A stretch of 64,000 nucleotides of DNA from Schistocephalus solidus (GCA_017591395.1 WEDG01000722.1:1-64000), one strand, 5' to 3'; shown: positions 1-11,410, numbered from the stretch's first letter. Numbers and translations: made by a program. The notes: generated by a model not told the origin, from the sequence alone.

Positions 1-64
1 GTCACCGTCCCTGCTCCACCCTTCCATGGAGCATACGTTGGTCCTCGTCGAAATCGACGGTCGA
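1..64. repeat. Fragment of dispersed repeat, inverted match to 30172-30235
   Basis: The first 64 bases are the reverse complement of 30172-30235 with three mismatches by eye. The match stops at base 64, so this is the end of a repeat copy cut by the window edge. The other copy begins the GC-rich block inside the RTE element at 29230-31950. No coding capacity is visible. Confidence 0.85.
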
Positions 65-174
65 ACTGCCAGCCAATATAAAACTATCATTCCATGTGTA
101 CCGGGAATCTAAAAAATCGTATACATTTAAAAATGTTTGAGTCGAAGCCTAACATAACTTCAAATGCGTGTTCA

Positions 175-608
175 CATCTATAGGCAAAACATTGTGGAAG
201 AAAATTAGAAACCGAAAGATTTTAAAAGGCTGGTTTAAAGTAATCCTGTTGCGAAAGTCGTCTTTTGTCAAATATTATGCATCAAGCCTTCTTTTAAAAT
301 CAGAAATTCTGTCAGAGGTAACCGTCTCGCTTGGTAACGAGTTCCAAGCTCGTACCACTCGTGGGCTGAAAAAACCTTCTGAGGTTCAATCGCGTGCGTT
401 CGCTATTGAACTTGTACGGATGACCACGCCGATGAGTTGTGCAGGCAAACGCGAAGAAATCCCCTGATCTCAGGGATGAAACATGGCCCCTGATAATCCG
501 GAATGTCCAGAGCAGGCTTTACCGTAAGTGCCTGTAGAAAAGAGGAAATAAGTCAAGCTTTTTCAATCTGTCTTGGTACAGTAAAGTTTTAAAACTGTCG
601 AACATCTT
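175..608 (-). pseudogene. CR1-like RT C-terminal fragment (E-like)
   Basis: Read on the - strand with frame changes, this fragment gives the end of a LINE reverse transcriptase. In order it shows DRLKKLDLFPLFYRHLR, then FFSPRVVRAWNSLPSETV, then DFKRRLDA. The stretch from LFPL to the YRxLR block and the FFxxRVVxxWNxLP signature are typical of the region after the catalytic domain in this clade. The + strand 99-residue frame over the same bases is a shadow. The fragment lacks catalytic motifs, starts exactly where the A1 element begins, and is a 5'-truncated relic. Confidence 0.7.
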
Positions 609-1240
609 GGACCCATCCTTTAATTTCCGACTCTTTGCTTGTCATAGACCAGTACGATCTCTACCGTCAAGACCGCATTAGTAAGCGTGGTGGTGGTTGT
701 CTTCTCTATATTAAAGCTTCATTTAAAAACTTCCCGTTTGATCTAGATGTTACGTCATTCTCTGGTAATTACTGCTTCGCATCCATTATCCTGTCGTCCA
801 GGCAAAAGGCGATTCTCGGATGTATTTACAACCCGCCTAATTCATCATCCAATGATGATGCAAAACTTTGTGAAATTTTTTTAAATTGATTTCGAAGTTC
901 AATTTTAACATTAAAAATAATCGCTGGGGACTTTAATTTTTCCTGAAATTGACTGGATTTCAAACTTTTGTCCACACAGATTTCAGTCTTTCCTCGATAC
1001 GATTAATTTTTTTCTAATTGGTCCCAGCTTGTCCGTTCTTCAACGAGAGAAAAGCATATTTTTAGACCTGATTTTTCACAAACGACATTGCTCCCCTCTT
1101 CGTTGATTTTTAAGCAGGGCCTCTTCCAAAGTGACCATACACTAATTCACTGTTGCCTTCCGATTGTTTCATCGAAAAAGGTTAGTGCCGTTCGTACCTA
1201 TCATGCTTTTTGACCTCGCAGATATGAGCTTAATTAGTAA
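609..1240 (+). pseudogene. Endonuclease (EN) remnant of A1-type element
   Basis: The open stretch 635-889 reads DQYDLYRQDRISKRGGG, then LLYIKASF, then GCIYNPPNSS, the block equivalent to YRPP of apurinic-type endonucleases. After a frameshift near 890, the GDFNFPEIDWI block follows at about 920-960, with further shifts down to 1190. The N-terminal block with the catalytic Glu is missing because the copy is truncated. The EN of such LINEs nicks target DNA to prime reverse transcription. This one cannot work. Confidence 0.75.
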
Positions 1241-1254
1241 CTTTTTTTGACTCA

Positions 1255-3340
1255 TTGGACTGGCAGAATCTCTCCTCCATGAACGACGCAGCAAGTCTTT
1301 GTGACTTCGTGTCAGTCGTTTCAAATAACATCCTGAAGCTTGTGCCAACCAAAATAGTCAAGCCCTACGTCTCGGAATCAACCGTTCCTCACTTTCTTTT
1401 GCCACGACTAAAGAAATTGAAGAAGCAGTTGAAAGATCAATATACTAGTTCGTTATCTGTACATCTAAGGATCGCTGAGATTTTTGAATTAGCCTCTAAG
1501 ATTCGTCTTGCACATGACAGACAGAGGGAATCTTGCGCACTCAGTGAGCCAAACTCTGCAAAATCTGTTGCTCAACTGTTCCGCCGTCGATCCTCTTCTA
1601 AACGAGGTTATGAAATTCCTCCATTACTAAATGAAGACAAGAACTTCGTTCTGGAAGACTCTGACAAGGCAGAACTGTTTAGTGCGTTCTTTGCAAATCA
1701 TCTTACGATGGAATCTGAACCGGTTCCGACGTTTCAGGCATGCTCATTGAATGTTATCAGCACTATTGATTTCTCCTTAGAACTAATTCGTAAGCAAATA
1801 ATTCGTCTGAAAAAAACTCGCACTCTTCGGGAACTGACGGTATTCCAAACTCAGTTATTAAGAGAGTGCCGAGCTTTCCCCCGATTGCTTAGCCATGTAT
1901 TCTCAGTTTATCTTTTAAACGGATTCTTTTCCTGACTCATGGAAGACATCTATTATTCTTCCTGTCTTCAAGTCGGGATCTCGTTCGGACGTAAATAATT
2001 ATCGAGGCGTTCACAAAACACGGCTATCGCAAAACTTCTTGAAAAAAATTATTTTCAATCAAATTCTCGACTTTTGCCTGAAAATAAGCTTTTAAGCGAC
2101 TCACAATATGGTTTTCTACCTGGGAGATCATGCGAAGTGTGTCACTTAGCTTTTTCTTAACCTCGTCACTTCCCTTTTTAACGAGCAACAGTCAGTGGTT
2201 GGGATCTACTTTGACCTGAGCAAAGCCTTTGACAAGGTACCGCACAGACGTCTTCTAGTGAAACTGGAAGCCCTCGGCATCCGGCCTCCTCTCCTTGACT
2301 TCATTGGTTCCTACTTGTCTAACCGCAGCCAGAAGGTCTAGTAGGTAATAGCTATTCGACGCCTCAACCGATCACGAGTGGCGTTTTTCAAGGCACCGTT
2401 CTAGGTCCCCTTCTCTTCATTCTGTACATTAACGAAATTTCAACTTTACTCACAAATTCACAAAATTTCGTTTACGCTGACGATCTCAAGTGCATTTATT
2501 CATTTTCTAAAGACACTGCTAATAGTTGCGTTGACAAAATAAACACTGATCTACTAATGCTCTCACGTTGGAGCTGTACTTGGCAGATGGAATTTTTCTC
2601 CATCCAAGAGCAGTTTCATGTGTTTTGGCCCCGCCAAGCTTCCTGGACCCCTAGTATTTCAAAAATAGTACACTTTTAGAACGATCAACCATAAAAAGAC
2701 TTAGGTCTAAGTTACACGAATAAGCTAGCATTATCGCCTCATGCAGATCGAATTTCTGCAAAGGCTGCACAGATATGTGGTTTTATATCACATAATTTCT
2801 TCCTTCCGGAAATAAAGTTAAACCTATACCGCATGTTTGTTCTTCCTATCCTCGAATACTGCTGTCCCCTATTTGGGCTGATGAACGCCTCTGACCGCAG
2901 TAAGATTGAAAAAGTTCAGAGGGTTTTTACTCGAAAACTATTTTTCTCTTCCTGGATCCAGTTTCTCTTATACTGATAGGTGCCAGTTAGCAAACATTAA
3001 ATTTCTGTGGGTTAGAAGACTCGAAGCTGGTCTCTGCTTCCTGTTTCGCGTTAAATTCTAGCCCAAATATCCCACGAATTAACGCTCTCACTCCGGTAAA
3101 TCGACCCTATGCCACTCGTAATTCCTCCATGTTCATTTCACCACCCCTTAGCTCCACAACCAACCGGTCTCAGTTTTTGCCTCCAAATATGCTTTCATAT
3201 GGAATAATCTACCACTGCAAATTAGGTTGTCGTCTACATTAGCTATTTTCAAAACCAAATTACGCAAACATTTAACTTCGAAAGATATAAAGTCCTTATT
3301 GTCTGTTTCTTTCCCAAACTCGCACATTTTGGATTTTGAA
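1255..3340 (+). pseudogene. Reverse transcriptase remnant of A1-type element
   Basis: The N-terminal linker is open at 1255-1935. After a stop come SWKTSIILPVFKSGS (1936-1985), QYGFLPGRSCEVCHL (about 2105-2150), motif A YFDLSKAFDKVPHRRLL (about 2206-2257), motif B SGVFQGTVLGPLLFILYINE (about 2370-2430) and motif C FVYADDLK (2467-2490). The catalytic pair is intact. The thumb-like region includes IGxSYTNK, LYRMFVLPILEYCCP and RRLEAG with frame changes. Motif order and the YADD box place it with CR1-like LINEs. Several stops make it non-functional. Confidence 0.85.
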
Positions 3341-3817
3341 AAGGGTCCTCCTGGTATTTGAGGCAGATCCCTTGATATTATATGGGTCTCTAATTATATT
3401 TTCCATCATCCTCTGCAGAGTCAATCTTTGCATTCACTTTTTCTTCCCCTCCTTTTAAACTAGCATTGCCAACTCTTGACAACCTTGATACTTTCCTTCG
3501 AATTTGCAACCCTGACGATAGTCTCCAGGATCTGTTGATGATCAAAGTGGGTTCTGATGGTTTCGCCTCTTTGGTGATGGACTATACAGTCAGCAAGGTC
3601 GCATCTCGATGATGATCTCGTGACCTCTACTGTCCCCTCTTCGTTTCGACCATGTTGTCTACGATGAGTTCGTCTCTCTCACCTCCACTGATGTTTATAA
3701 ACAGTAGCTCTGACTGCTATATTACCTCTCACCCGACAAGGAGCGTCCCGAACCCTCATACGCAGTCAGCAACATCACAATACTATCTCCATTGCATTTA
3801 GCTATTAATTTTTTAGT

Positions 3818-3907
3818 GAAGCAGTTTTTTTCTCCTATTTTTTTTAAATTGGCGGCTCGCCGAACTCCGCCTCCGATTTAACCCTAGGAGTTTTTTTTCA
3901 CTGCTTC
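3818..3907 (+). promoter_or_regulatory. ENE-like 3' UTR stem with U-rich internal loop (A1-type)
   Basis: Outer stem GAAGCAGT (3818-3825) pairs perfectly with ACTGCTTC (3900-3907), 8 bp. Inner stem CTCCTA (3832-3837) pairs with TAGGAG (3885-3890), 6 bp. Between the stems lie six T on the left and eight T plus C on the right. The closed end also holds a small GGCG/CGCC hairpin. In RNA this is a stem with a symmetric U-rich internal loop. The ENE interpretation is inference. A reverse-transcriptase recognition stem is the alternative. Confidence 0.6.
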
Positions 3908-4132
3908 TTTTTCGAGTTCACCGTATATGCCAACGATTGTTGACTTTTGTTTTATAAATGGCAAATCTTTTTGAATCGGATATGTTTACCATACTACTCA
4001 TTTCTGCTGTTCATATGGATGCTCACATAGTGCAGCAATTATCCACTTTGTATTTATTTAAACCATGATACTAAGTTTGTAATGATGGGGCCCTCTGGGC
4101 CTTAAATATACAATTTATTTATTTATTTATTT

Positions 4133-4340
4133 ATCTTCGTTGCTCTCCTTTGCACCTGTTCGAGAAGGTCAACATCTTTCTTCCTCCACGGTATCCAGGC
4201 TGCTATTCCTTAATCTAAGTGCGGTCTCAACAAGATGCCATATTTTTTCCGAAGAGATCAGGGGGGAATATTTTAAACGCACGTCTGATCCAATGCAATG
4301 TACATGTTGCCTTCTGTACTGCTTGGCAGGCCGACTTGGT
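4133..4340 (-). pseudogene. CR1-like RT C-terminal fragment (C/E-like)
   Basis: The - strand reads ATCTLHWIRRAFKIFPPDLF, then LRPHLD, then AAWIPWRKKDVDLLE and VQRRATKI. This is the LLEKVQRRATK block shared with the C copies at 16170-16712 and 18213-19030. It abuts the A1 tail at 4132. No catalytic motif is present. Confidence 0.65.
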
Positions 4341-4870
4341 AGTCCATCTCCTTTCAGTGTTATGGATCTGGTAGTCTGTATTAATAGCAGGTATGCCAGC
4401 GAACGGCTGCTCGCTGTCGACTGAAGAAGTACCCAATTACGGACTGCAGAGCTAGCAATATTGCCTTCAGCATGAAGTCCAGCATAGGATTTAGAGTCCG
4501 TGGACGTCATCAGAACGGTAGAGAGCTTCCAGAGAATCAGCACCCAAAATTCGCGGAAGGTGTCCTGAAGTTAGAAAACTAGTGACAGCTCTCGTAAACA
4601 AAGGATAGTTTTGCTGAATTTTAATACTTCTGGGTAGTTTATTCCAGATTGCTATAGCGTTTACCGCAAAAACTGACGAAATGTAATGATGCGCGCCAAA
4701 GGAAGAAATAATAATACATCTCTATGATTGGTGCGCCGAGAGTGGTCGAGCTGCCTCAGGGATGTAAGGGGGTTAAATGTAAAACTGTTTAAGATTTTTA
4801 ACAGTAAAAATAGTCCCTTCTGTAATCTATGAATCCACAACGGGTCGAGGGTTGTAAGCTCACAGCGTTG
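4341..4870 (-). mobile_element. Family B 3' fragment
   Basis: On the - strand it matches the C-terminal and 3' part of the family B element at about 11010-11540. Shared peptides include WKLSSVLMxxTDSxSxAGxH, QSTASSRSPAYLLL and the GLFLLFKL to SLRQLDH stretch. It is truncated at both ends: it lacks the hairpin and tail of the complete B copy and starts after the RT core. Confidence 0.7.
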
Positions 4871-4874
4871 TTGG

Positions 4875-5040
4875 TAGAATTCAGTATATATAAGGGAGAT
4901 AGGCAGAGCCTTTGAAAACCCTATTTACAGATAGACGCTAGCAAAATAAGCAAATGTTACATGGCGATAGTCGTTTGAAATCGGTTTCGAATTTCAAGTC
5001 CCTATTGCCTATTCATTTTTAGTGTCTACCTCAATGTAGA
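4875..5040 (-). mobile_element. Short internally deleted family C derivative (about 165 bp)
   Basis: On the - strand the first 65 bases match the 5' end of the C element at 14936-15003 (TGAGGTAGAxACTAAAAA ... TTGAAATTCGAAAC). The next 100 match the C 3' end at 16727-16830, including the TATATACTGAATT tail. The 1.7 kb between them is gone, joined at a shared AAAC. Non-coding and SINE-like in size. It directly follows the tail of the A2-type element at 5041-6830. Confidence 0.7.
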
Positions 5041-5217
5041 ATTAAGAATTAAGAATTTATATTTCGTTAGCACCGGCAAAGACACTGTCTAAGCAAACAT
5101 TAGTAACGAAATGAAGTTATGACAATGTGTGCAGATAAAATGTACAAATACATAACTTGTCCTGCTATGTCAACAGTAAGCGATGTTTTAAAATTAATGG
5201 TGAACTAGAAAAAATAG

Positions 5218-5305
5218 GCAGTGAAAAAAACACTCCTACCATAAAAATGGAGGCAGAGTTCAATAAGACTTCATTTTTCAATAGAAGGCAGGAGAAAAAA
5301 ACTGC
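5218..5305 (-). promoter_or_regulatory. ENE-like 3' UTR stem with U-rich internal loop (A2-type)
   Basis: On the - strand, GCAGT (left) and ACTGC (right) form the outer stem. CTCCTGCC and GGTAGGAG form the inner stem with one G-T wobble. T runs lie on both sides, the right one interrupted by a single G. Compared with the copy at 23719-23806, a T-G pair is a T-A pair here, so pairing is kept. Confidence 0.6.
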
Positions 5306-5554
5306 TTAGGAAAAAATTGTCAGGTGGTAGATTAGGGTAATTTTGCAGTCGCATTTCAGAATGAGATAATGAAACGTCGAGATGATTCGTTCTTGATCAC
5401 TTAGGCATATGAAACAAAATCTCACGAAAATGCGTCAATGAACTTAATTCCTCAGCATCGTAGGATCCAGAATTGAATTCTGATGATGGTTAGTATCCAA
5501 AGAAACGGTAGCATTTTAGACTGTGGACCACCGAATGTGAACGTCCGAATGACG

Positions 5555-6830
5555 TCATCGTTTATATGACTGGTGATATAAGGAGACATCATAGTTCATG
5601 GGCGACCCGAGGTAGTGAAAATATAGTTTCAAGAGGTTCACTTTAATTCCCGATGGTCCTTTCTCCGAGTCATATGGAAAACTACTGGGAAAAGATGAGG
5701 AAAATAAAAGGTTAATAGAATCAGGGTTAAGATAAATGTGCAGTCTTCGCTTGAATGCAGATAGACTAGTTAACGACCTAATTTCAATTGACAAGTTATT
5801 CCAAAGAAAACTATACCTAGAAGCAAAGAAAGAGAGCGTTTACACGTGGAGGATGCAGGGGGAGGTATAATTAGTGCATAAAATTTCTTAGGTTATAAGG
5901 AAGACTAACGGGGGTAATGACATAAAGCTTGGGGAGAGTTGAACTATTATTTAGTCGGAAAAGGAGACCAAAGCCTGCTTCAAGTCTCCTGACCCAAAGA
6001 CATTTCAGCTTCATTAGCTGGCATCTTGTTGAGTAGGAAGTAGTTGAATCAGTCGGAAATAGTTTTTTTGTGAAATGTCTTTTGACATTTTCAATTTTTG
6101 AATGGCTAGATTCGTTCATTAAACCGAAGAAAGGACAGCAAAATTCAAGAATGGGAAGTACAAACATACGATAAAGTCTTAATTTCATTTCAGGAAGGTA
6201 GAAATTATAAGAAATAAAGCCGCAAATATGAGCAGCTTTGGCCGTAATTCTATTGGCATGAGGCGAAAGATCTAATTTATTGGTGTAGCTTAAGCCAAAT
6301 TCCTTGATGGAGGAACATTCAATCATAGGGCAACCTTCAAAAATAAGAGGTTGCGGCAGCCTTACAGGCCCAAAACTCATGCAGCGACACTTAGTAGGTG
6401 AGAACTCCATTAGCCATGTGGAGCTCCAGGCCGAAAGAGCGTCTAAGTCTGAATGACTTTGTTCTAGGCACCTTTCGGTCGTATAGTTAGAGAAAGAATA
6501 CACGCATTTGAGGTCATCAGCATAAATAAAAGATTGAGAATGTTTAACTATCTATGAAATATCATTTATCTACAGTAAGAACAACAAAGGACCTAATACG
6601 GTACCTTGAAGGACACCACTAACAATCGGGGTAGCACTTGAGCATGAGGACCCTACTAAAACTGTTTATTTTCGATCATTTAGGTATGATCTAATAAAGT
6701 CAGTAAGGGGATTACGAAATCCTATAGCTTCTAGTTTAGCTAGAAGTCGTTTATGAGGCACTTTATCGAATGCCTTACTATGATCAAAATAGATAACTAC
6801 CATAGAGGTAGAAATAAAATAAATTGTCAA
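5555..6830 (-). pseudogene. RT core-to-C-terminal remnant of A2-type element
   Basis: The longest open piece (5871-6503) carries the downstream part of the RT: LDALSAWSSTWLMEFSPTK, EFGLSYTNKLDLS, LYRMFVLPILEFCCPFFG and RRLEAGFGLLFRLN. Motif C (IYADDLKC) lies just upstream at about 6510-6530 and motif B at about 6580-6640, both in a broken frame. The final piece (5555-5794) has LSAFKRRLHIYLN. The RT N-terminus and the whole EN are missing. Confidence 0.75.
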
Positions 6831-7254
6831 TAATTAAGCTAATATTTTCAAAAGGAAACGAAGAAATCGGTTTAAAATTCGAGAATTCACTTATCGTTAA
6901 ATTTGAACCAACCGCCTTCGACCTTGTCCTTTGACACGGTGCTGGAAAATTATTAAAGTATTGTCTATATATTCCCCTGAGATCGTAAGTTACGACTTGG
7001 ACGTAAGGATTCTGGCTTGAAAAAAAAAACAAAAATTCTACTGCTGAGGATTCTTCCCTACCCCAGGTTTGATCTTAACTGGAATTGATAGCCTCGATCT
7101 TTGCTGATTTCTGAAAATCACGCCGGATGTGTGCTCCCTGCATCTGCTTTCAATCGCGGAAAAGGCTTAAACCAAAGACTGAGTCCTTATATTGTCATAT
7201 TCTTATTGTTGAATATCCTAACTGACTCTCTGGTAATTTTGTGGCAATTATAAC

Positions 7255-8523
7255 ATGCAAAAATCAAGTTCCTTAAGTTTATTGTCACAAAAAATTGGTC
7301 CACGACCTAGTTTTGAATCTGCACCACAAAATTGCTTGGGACCGTCTATCGGCGCCTGTGCCCACTCGGCCATATTGGCAGGGAATCTTGTAAAGCAACT
7401 TAATGGACAAGCAGAAAACAATTGTCATAATCGTTATTCTGCTATTTGTTCAACTCCTGCTAAACGGGGTAAAACTTCAGTAAGCTTAACAAATGAAGCG
7501 TACGAAGACGAAACTTGTATGAGGTGTTTCAGCCTCCAGCAGAAATTCTCAGGGATGGAGCAGGAAATAAGCAATCTAAGACAAAAAATAGATAACTTAA
7601 AAAATCTTTATCTTGCCTAACTGTTAAAAAAGCTCCTGTGCGTAATAAACCTACCAAAAAGCAAAATTCGTATTCATGTATAGCTTCCTCAAGCTTACAT
7701 AAAAGTCACATTAAACCTATCGCGAGTGCTCGACCCGGTAAACCAGATGAATTTTCGCTACTTCCGAAGGGAGCCCCATCTAGTCCTTGCGCCACTCCAC
7801 CGGTACATAGAAAGGGTAGCATCAGCACTAATATGGCTTTACCGCTCATCGCTACATCACTGGTAGACGTTGCACCAACATGCGATGTTGAAGAGGTTAG
7901 CAAGTTTGTAAAGCCAAAGATGAAAAGGTCTAAGAAGACCAATTCGTGCACAGAATTGGCTCCAGCCTGCCCAACACCCGGTTCATCTGGACCCATCAGA
8001 CCAAGCAAACTGGTAACAAGTACTCACTCATTTGAAAGACCTGAGTTGCAAAAAGGCGCTCGATTGAATCGAAAACAATATGGTATCATAAAGGGCGCTC
8101 CTAAGTCAGCGTCAGTTATTCCGAAGGAGCGAGTAAAACATGACTTGGAACTCCTTCAATTGTATGCAAAAACGTTGCTAACGGACGGTGAGTCCATTCA
8201 CATTCTCAAGGCATGTAGATTAGGGAAGGCTCTGTCAACACCCGATTCAAATCCTCGACCAAGATCTCTTAAAATCATCTTCGTAAACGAAGCACGGGCA
8301 CAGCTCCTGCTACAGAGAAAATCAACCCTGCGGGGTCCGCATTCTGAAGTGTTTTTTTCAACCGGAATATGGGATGAAAGAGCAAATGAAAATGCGACAG
8401 CTAATAATAGAACTGGAAACACGAAAGACCAATGGCGAGGCAAATCTCAAAATAAGGGACAGACAGATAGTTCAAGTGAAAAGAGCATTTCTTTGGCCGA
8501 AGGCAGTCACCCTGACAGCCTAA
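7255..8523 (+). pseudogene. ORF1 protein of family B (coiled coil plus RRM-like)
   Basis: The N-terminal part (7255-7620) ends in a heptad-like stretch, FSGMEQEISNLRQKIDNLKN, a probable coiled coil for trimerisation. The frame then shifts and 7638-8330 continues with a basic low-complexity region (KPKMKRSKK) and an RRM-like block (ERVKHDLELL ... PRPRSLKIIFVNEARAQLLL). A second shift at a T7 run near 8350 leads to FFQPEYGMKEQMKMR and ends VTLTA at 8523. The same tail block occurs in families C and D, so it is the true C-terminus. The reading to 8564 in the other frame is out of register. It would act as an RNA-binding chaperone. Confidence 0.7.
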
Positions 8524-9283
8524 CTGTCCCGTTTCAGAAACCAAAACGTGCGCGCTTAAACTAATCGTCCTCAATGCCAGATATCTGCTTAATAAGATGC
8601 CTTTGCCCCAGATTCTGGTTTCATTCCACCGCCCCGACATTGTAATAGTTACAGAGACATGGGCAACACCCTGTTTATCCGACTCCGAACCCTCTATTCT
8701 AGGCTACGCTTACATTCGGAATGATCGACACGAGGGCCATGGCGGAGGAAGCTGTATCTATGTTAGGCAACCACTTACATTTTTTCAATTAGACTATCGC
8801 CAATTTACCGCGGTAGAGGAGAGCTGTTGGCTCCGAGTAGTTCTAAAAGATAACTACTCTTTACTCGTTGGTAGTGTCTATCGCCCACCTAATGCCAGCG
8901 AGGACTACGATCTTTATCTCTCGCATGCATTTCACGCCGCAGCTGACTTAAATCTGAAGTACTGCTTGATTGCAGGTGACTTCAATCTTCCTGGAGCTCA
9001 CTGGTTTCCAACTTCCGGACCTGCAAAGTTTGAAGACCTACTTGAGGCCATAGATATAGACATGTTGGACCAGGTAGTTGATTTTCCCACCCGACGATCA
9101 AACATACTTGATCTTATTTTTTGTAGAGGTTGTCAGCCATTGTCAGTGTCACCTTTAGATCCACTTGGGAATCCTGATCATACTATTGTTCTTTCTACGC
9201 TAGAACTACAGGCTGCTGAAACGTTTTCCAAAAATAAAGCTTTTTCCGTGATTTCAGATCAGCAAATATGGGGGAATTGCTAA
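8516..9283 (+). CDS. Apurinic-type endonuclease domain of family B ORF2
   Basis: Open from 8516; the first ATG is 8597, but the conserved first strand LIVLNARYLLNKM lies upstream of it, so the start is not a clean ATG. It overlaps the ORF1 end, so reinitiation or frameshifting would be needed. Counting from the ATG, catalytic motifs are all present: IVTETW (Glu20), GGGSCIYVR, SVYRPPN (93-99), AGDFNLP (126-132) and NPDHTIV (Asp194-His195). It nicks target DNA for priming. One G too few in a G run near 9272 pushes the RT out of frame, a lesion shared with the inverted copy. Confidence 0.85.
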   Translation, partial: QPNCPVSETKTCALKLIVLNARYLLNKMPLPQILVSFHRPDIVIVTETWATPCLSDSEPSILGYAYIRNDRHEGHGGGSCIYVRQPLTFFQLDYRQFTAVEESCWLRVVLKDNYSLLVGSVYRPPNASEDYDLYLSHAFHAAADLNLKYCLIAGDFNLPGAHWFPTSGPAKFEDLLEAIDIDMLDQVVDFPTRRSNILDLIFCRGCQPLSVSPLDPLGNPDHTIVLSTLELQAAETFSKNKAFSVISDQQIWGNC

Positions 9284-11410
9284 CACGCCTAAATTCCCAC
9301 GATTGGACTAACTTCTTTGTATGTTCGGATGTGAATGGTTGTACTGATACTTTTTACAAAGTCCTAGGTCCACTCATTTCTCGTTTTGTTCCCCGTAAGA
9401 AAATAATTAATGTCAAGGATGAAGTCTACCTCCCTTTATCATTCCGCCATAGACTGCGTAGACTCTCCCGTCGTTTTTATCTACAAAACGACATTTCCGT
9501 CCTGCCCTTGATCCAACAAATCTTTGAAGAGACTAAGAGGATTTCTGACGAAATACAACAAGCTGATGGGGTTAACTTTGCGAAAACCCTTCGTCAAATG
9601 TTGCGAAGCTCTTTTCGCGCACAGTTAAAGCGCAGAGAAAAACGCAGCACCCCGTACTTCGAAACGCCTTAGGAAACCCAATAGCTGACGGTAAGTTGAC
9701 TGCTGATAGCTTCAACGCTTTCTTGTCTAGAACGTTTAGTGTACATACTGTCGCCACCTTTACTAACATCAGGGATTGGACCGATAACGTCCTCGAAAAC
9801 ATAACTTTTACCCTCTGGGACGTAACCGTAGCCATTCGGCGTTCTCGCCAATCTTACAGTCCTGGACCAGATGGCGTCCCGGTCAGCGTTCTAAAGGCGG
9901 ATGCAAACGATATATTTCCATCCCTTCTGTATAAGATATTCAATCTTGCTCTTGAAAGTTAAACTTTCCCTATTTTATGGAAGGAATCGCACATATTGCC
10001 TATTCCCAAACACGGCAGAACTACGTCATTTAACGACTTTAGGCCAATAAATACACTGCCAGCAGCCTCGAAGATATTAGAGACCTTGATTAAAGACAAG
10101 TTGATGCGTCACATAAGAGAGAATAACATACTTAATGCGGCTCAGCATGGTTTTCTCGAAAAAAGGTCTTGTTACACCTGCCAGCTCTCGTTCTTTTATC
10201 ATGTGCTACAATCTAGAGACAGCGGTTTTGCAAATTACACCGATTACTATGATTTAATGAAGGCTTTTGATCGTGTTGACCATGATCTCCTACTGCTAAA
10301 ACTTGCCTCCTTCGGCATAGGTAACAAGCTTCTGATCTTAATATTTTCCTATTTGAATGCTCGTGCACAACGGGTTAAAATTTCTGATGTTATCTCCAAC
10401 CCCACGCACGTGAAGAGTGGCGTTATTCAGGGTAGTGTACTCGGCCCGCTTCTATTTTGCCTTTTTGTGAACGATGTTCCTGATTGTTTTCAGTATGGTA
10501 GGCCCTTTATGTACGCTGATGATTTAAAAGTTGCCTATTGATATAAACCGATTGATCGCCACATTGTGCTTGAGCTCTTAAAAAAGGATCTTCAAGCCTT
10601 CGCTCAGTGGTGTCGCACATGGCGCCTTTCGCTCTCTTGGCACAAATGCTCCGTTATGGTTAGTTGTGACAACCATCAGCCTCATCTAAGCATAGACGGT
10701 CACGACCTTAATGTGCCCGGATTTATAAAGGATCTGGGCATATCATATTCTAGTAGTCTTAATCTGTCAGAGCACTGCGCCCTGATTGTCTCGAAAGCAC
10801 GCCAAACTACTGGGTTTATTTTCAGAAATTTTTTAACCGTCAACATTAGAATCAGCCTCTATAAAATGTACGTCAGGCCTAGTCTGGAATACTGCTCGTT
10901 TCTATTTAGTCTCCTGCACGCTAGTGAACGAAAGAAGATATAATCAGTCCAGCAATTCTTTAAAAAAGGGTTTTCTAATCAGAACACCGATACCTGTCTT
11001 ACCAACATCGCTGTGAGCTTACAACCATTGACCGACTGTGGCTTCGCAGATTACAGAAGGGACTATTTTTATTGTTTAAACTTGTAAACAGTCGTACATT
11101 TAACCCCCTTACATCTCTGAGGCACATCGACCACTCTCGGCGCACCAATCATCGAGACGTATTTTTATTTCTTCCTTTGGCACGCACAATTAGATACCGA
11201 CAGTTTTTTTCGGTAAACGCTATAGCAATCTGGAATAAGCTACCCAGAAGTATCAAAATTCAGCAAAGCTATCCCTTTTTTACGCGAACTGTCACTAGTT
11301 TTCTACATTCAGGACACCTTCCAAAACTTTTGGGTGCTGACTCTGTGGAAGCTCTCTTCGGTTCTGATGGCATTCACGGACTCGGAATCCTGTGCCGGAC
11401 ATCATGCTGA
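9268..11410 (+). pseudogene. Reverse transcriptase of family B
   Basis: Open pieces: 9268-9672 (linker), 9696-9962 (SPGPDGVPVSVLKAD, stop at 9960), about 9963-10541 (ILPIPKHGR, FRPINTLPAASKILETL, QHGFLEKRSC, motif A DLMKAFDRVDHDLL, motif B SGVIQGSVLGPLLFCLFVND, motif C FMYADDLK at 10507-10530), and 10566-10943 (KDLGISYSSSLNLSEH, LYKMYVRPSLEYCS). A final piece to 11410 has WNKLPRSIK. YADD is intact. Stops at 9960, 10539 and 10941 and frameshifts near 9670 and 11060 inactivate it. Confidence 0.85.

Larger units (their letters stand above)
609..4132 (+). mobile_element. CR1-like retroelement, A1-type copy, 5'-truncated
   Basis: Order: partial EN, RT, C-terminal domain, a long 3' UTR with a stem-loop (3818-3907), and a tail of ATTT repeats ending near 4132. 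The tail and intact 3' end with a ragged 5' end are what target-primed reverse transcription leaves. Alignment with the A1-type copy at 47798-51746 places the 5' break inside the EN, before the DQYDLYRQDR stretch. Many single-base indels show it is dead. Confidence 0.85.
5041..6830 (-). mobile_element. CR1-like retroelement, A2-type copy, 5'-truncated
   Basis: Transcribed leftward. The tail is AATTCTT repeats (5041-5060) and the 3' UTR carries the U-rich stem-loop at 5218-5305. The coding remnant ends (5' side) near RT motif A at about 6790. The tail repeats match those of the A2-type copies ending near 24002 and 46118. Typical 5' truncation. Confidence 0.85.

Noticed and set aside
168..467. 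99-codon + strand frame as a gene
   Set aside because: The - strand carries a clear RT C-terminal sequence across the same bases, with FFSPRVVRAWNSLP.
5480..5510. CTGATGA ... GAAAC on the + strand as a hammerhead
   Set aside because: Two extra bases lie between the putative stem II and GAAA, stem II has only three pairs, and it is antisense to the A2-type element. It recurs only because the element recurs.
8340..8365. T7 run at the ORF1 frame break as a programmed frameshift site
   Set aside because: Family C also has T7 at the same place (15901-15910), but the codon phase differs, so family B would need +1 and family C -1 shifting. Homopolymer slippage is simpler.
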